A DNA stretch of 64,000 bases from Anaeramoeba flamelloides (lineage: Eukaryota; Metamonada; Anaeramoebidae): the NCBI GenBank assembly GCA_027625915.1, contig JANTQA010000008.1, positions 7,920,501 to 7,984,500 on the forward strand, in the 5' to 3' direction. The translations under genes were made by a program, and so were the position numbers. Under the pieces are notes generated by a model. The model saw only the letters and a program-made list of their open reading frames with translations. It did not search any database and was not told the origin of the DNA. This document shows positions 61,317 to 64,000 of this stretch, in pieces (within the stretch, counting starts at the first letter, position 1; every line of letters begins with the position of its first letter).

Positions 61317-62547
61317 GTTTTCCATTTGGTCCATGATGTAAAAAACGGTCTTTTAATCTTACAACATTACACAGATCATTAACGTCTTCTCTTGCAACTT
61401 TTTCTAAAATCTGAATTTCGTCAACAGCAACTTGAGCAAATGTTTTTGAGGCTTTGACAATTTTCATTGCCAAAGACTTTTCTTTTTTTATAATTCTTCC
61501 AGACTTTTCCCGAACTAATCTTCCACCATACTTGATGTCCTCGATAAGCCAGACTGTTGAAAAATACCCCCACCCTAATTTTAATATTGCTTTATACCGT
61601 TTTTTAAAGATTTCGCCAACATATGTTGGATGGTAGCCGCCTTTTTTGTATTCGTCTTGACTTTCAAGATCAGAACTGTTTTCACTATTGCTCCCTGACG
61701 AAAGGAGATCTAGTGGAGAGTCTGAACTTGTAGCGTTTTGTTGGAAGGGTTTGCTTTGATTAAAAGCGCCCACACCAATTTTTTTTTTTTTAATGCGGAT
61801 AAGTTTTTTTTTGGTTGGTGGCTTTGTTTTTGCTTTTGCTTTTGTTTTTGTTTTTGTTTTTGTTTTTGGCTTACTCTCTGTTGATTTCTGGTCTTTAAAT
61901 TCTTTATTTTTGATATCACTCTTATCCCCTTTTTCTTTTTCCTTGTTTTTGTTCTTGTTCTTTTTCTTTTTCTTTCTCTTTTTCTTTTCATGTTCACTTT
62001 CGCTTTTGTTGGAGTCTGTATTGACAGATTCTGTTGAAGAAGAGGAATCAGTCGATTTGCTCTTGTCTGTATAATCTTTTTTGGACTTTGAATCTTTATT
62101 GTTGCTCTTGGTTTTGGATTTTTGATTCAATTTGTTCTTCGTTTTGGGATTCTTTTTCTTTCCATTTTCTTTGCTTGAATCAAGAGATTCGGAGGAAATG
62201 GAAGATGTTAGTGATAAAGAGGATGAGGTCAAAGAAGATGACGATGACGACGATGATGCTGATGAATAAGACGATGAAGGCGTAGAGGTAACCGACGAAT
62301 ACGATGAAGATAATGAGGTTGATGAATAAGATGCAGAATACCTTAATTTTTTTTTTTTTTTATTTCTTGGCGTCTTTTTGTGTTTGCCATGAGTGGTGCT
62401 GTTGGGTTTTTTTTTGTTTTTTGATTGAGGATCTTCTTTTTTCAATTTTTTAAAAGCTTGACTTTTTTCTTTTCGACCTTTTTGTGATTTGCAATCCTTA
62501 ATTGACAAATCATTCGAATTGCTTTTTTTCTTTTTAATTTCTGTCAT
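61317..62547 (-). CDS. SRPK: SR-protein kinase (SRPK), exon 1: low-complexity N-terminus and N-lobe
   Basis: This exon encodes residues 1-410 plus one base of codon 411, from ATG 62547. Residues 1 to about 280 are low complexity: Lys/Asn/Ser, then a Ser/Thr-rich block (about 70-125), then Lys/Asp/Ser blocks and a (Lys-Thr)/(Lys-Ala) repeat. The N-lobe begins at EYKKGGYHPTYVGEIF, which matches the SRPK start YCKGGYHPVKIGDLF. The glycine loop is LGWGYFSTVWL, the ATP-binding Lys is in AMKIVKAS and the helix C Glu is in DEIQILEKV. It ends at GPNGK before the donor. The open frame continues a little further (to 61258) into a Phe run that is intron read-through. With exon 2 (55835-57219) it makes a complete kinase domain. 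The N-terminal extension is longer than in animal SRPKs. Confidence 0.9.
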
Positions 62548-64000
62548 TGCCTTGTTTTCAATCTAAGAACAACAAAATTTGCAAAAAACAAAAGAATAAT
62601 CGAAAAAAAGAGAATTTTCTCAAAATATATTTTATTCCCAAACAGTTTGTACAAAAAATTATTTACCTAAAAATGCTCTACAGCCTCAGAATTGGTTTAG
62701 TATTATATTTTATAATATGCCTTTTTGATAACTTTGGTAAATTTATTTCAAAGAAACCGAAAGCAAATCAAATAGAAACAAAATGAAAAAATGATAAAAC
62801 GCTAATCTTGTGATTTTTCGAAATAGTTTTGCAGATCATTACAATTTTGAGGGTTTAAATACACCGATGAATTTTCAGTGTTGCCTTATTATTTAAATGA
62901 AAAAAGTGCCCGAATAGGAAATTCTTTTCCACAGATAAAAAATAATTTCTATTTTTTAGTAAAATTTTATTTAATTAATATCTGAATAGATTTCAAGATC
63001 GAAAACATTTTTATATTTTGGGCAGCCAACTTTTGTGTCACTAATAAAAGAATTAGCTTTAAAGAAATTAATTTGAAATTTTGAAATAAATCAAACTCTT
63101 TTTTGTAATCCCTTTTATAAAAAAATTTCATAGATTTAGTATTTTAGATTTCAATTTTTTGACGAACCTTTGAATAGTCAAGTTGTAACCACCAACCCCC
63201 CTGGTGTTTGAGACTTAGGGTGTTCTGGCAATTCCAATCTTAAAGTTTTCTTATTTTGGTTGAAAAAATTATCAGTTCTTGAAGGAAAGATCCTTAATAT
63301 TTTCAAAGATGATAACTTAAGGAGGAACTTAAAATGAATTATTCAGATAAGCTTCAAATATTAGCACTACCATTTTTGTTGCTGTCATCATATGATCTTT
63401 GATCCTAAGATTCTATTAAATTATTTTAACAAAAAAAGCACTTTTTTAGTTTTATTTTTTCTTCTTTTGAAAATACCCACTTACTACTATGAACTAATTT
63501 AGAACAATATTTATTTGTTGGGGTATTATTCGATTTCATTGTGTTATTAATTCCAAAAATTAATTACTGTATTAAAAAGAAAACTGATCGGATAAACATT
63601 GTCTTATTATGAGTATGAAAAAAAAATTCAGCAACCAGTAATTTAGATATAAAGTTGGACAAGAATTAAATTTTCCACATTATTAATAAAGATCATTTTG
63701 AAATATTGTCACCATACCAGAACTCCAAATTCTCATGGTTATTGGTTTTATTGTTGTTAGTATAATAAGAATTTTGAAAGCTCTCTAGTCAAGAATAGCC
63801 CTTATTTTTTGGTGTTCATTAGTTACAAACAATGTACAAAGGGATTTTAGTTAAATGTAACTTTGAGATCTTTATCTGAATAGAAAATAACTATGTGTTT
63901 TAAAATTATCCTTACAGTGATCAAAATAAAGCGTGGACCACAACTATATTCCGTGTTTCAAAATATTATCCGTGCGTTTTTTTATTCTTGTTACAAGGCA
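62548..64000. other. Intergenic, upstream of SRPK
   Basis: I see no gene here. The frame at 62547-62786 lies divergently against the SRPK start and is A/K-rich low complexity. The last 100 bases contain CCGTGTTTCA, which recalls the sequence at the window start, but not enough to call a repeat. Confidence 0.5.

Noticed and set aside
1-64000. Defence system, biosynthetic cluster or CRISPR array
   Set aside because: Genes are few, unrelated and widely spaced eukaryotic housekeeping genes. No regularly spaced direct repeats or system-specific domains were seen.

Overview
The window is a gene-sparse, extremely AT-rich stretch of a eukaryotic nuclear genome. Long A and T tracts and dinucleotide microsatellites are everywhere, genes contain spliceosomal introns, and the proteins carry Asn, Lys/Glu and Ser low-complexity inserts. 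The LIM protein, the Cys-rich ABCG transporter and the very AT-rich intergenic DNA would fit an amoeboid anaerobic protist such as Anaeramoeba, but the species is an inference and no marker gene is present. TAA and TAG occur as terminal stops and I saw no sign of codon reassignment.

Layout. 1-3.3 kb: repeats, including a diverged tandem duplication of about 0.9 kb. 3.3-3.9 kb (+): an unrecognised 205-residue disordered protein. 10.4-11.9 kb (+): TAF7, a TFIID subunit. 15.1-19.8 kb (-): a two-exon, 1365-residue coiled-coil protein. 28.0-33.2 kb (+): a four-exon ABCG-type transporter of 1570 residues with a signal peptide and a Cys-rich ectodomain. 36.4-44.0 kb (-): WDR11, whose two coding halves are separated by a 3.7 kb intron. 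48.9-49.4 kb (-): a small LIM-domain protein with one intron. 55.8-62.5 kb (-): an SR-protein kinase (SRPK), again in two halves separated by a 4.1 kb intron. I placed the exon joins by reading frame phase, splice dinucleotides and remembered family sequence. All are predictions without transcript data.

The genes are unrelated housekeeping functions: transcription initiation, splicing-factor phosphorylation, Golgi/endosomal trafficking, membrane transport, and cytoskeletal or LIM scaffolding. They are on both strands with several kb between most of them, so there is no operon-like logic. I found no defence system, CRISPR array, gene cluster or RNA gene.

The most interesting content is structural. 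(i) The two giant introns share a GTTTGA donor, whereas all five short introns use GTAA donors. (ii) The SRPK intron holds a degenerate Tc1/mariner-like element with terminal inverted repeats and a remnant of the transposase C-terminus. (iii) There is a family of palindromic MITEs of about 200 bp flanked by TA, and one copy has paralogous empty sites elsewhere in the window. (iv) Several dispersed and inverted repeat families fill the intergenic DNA.
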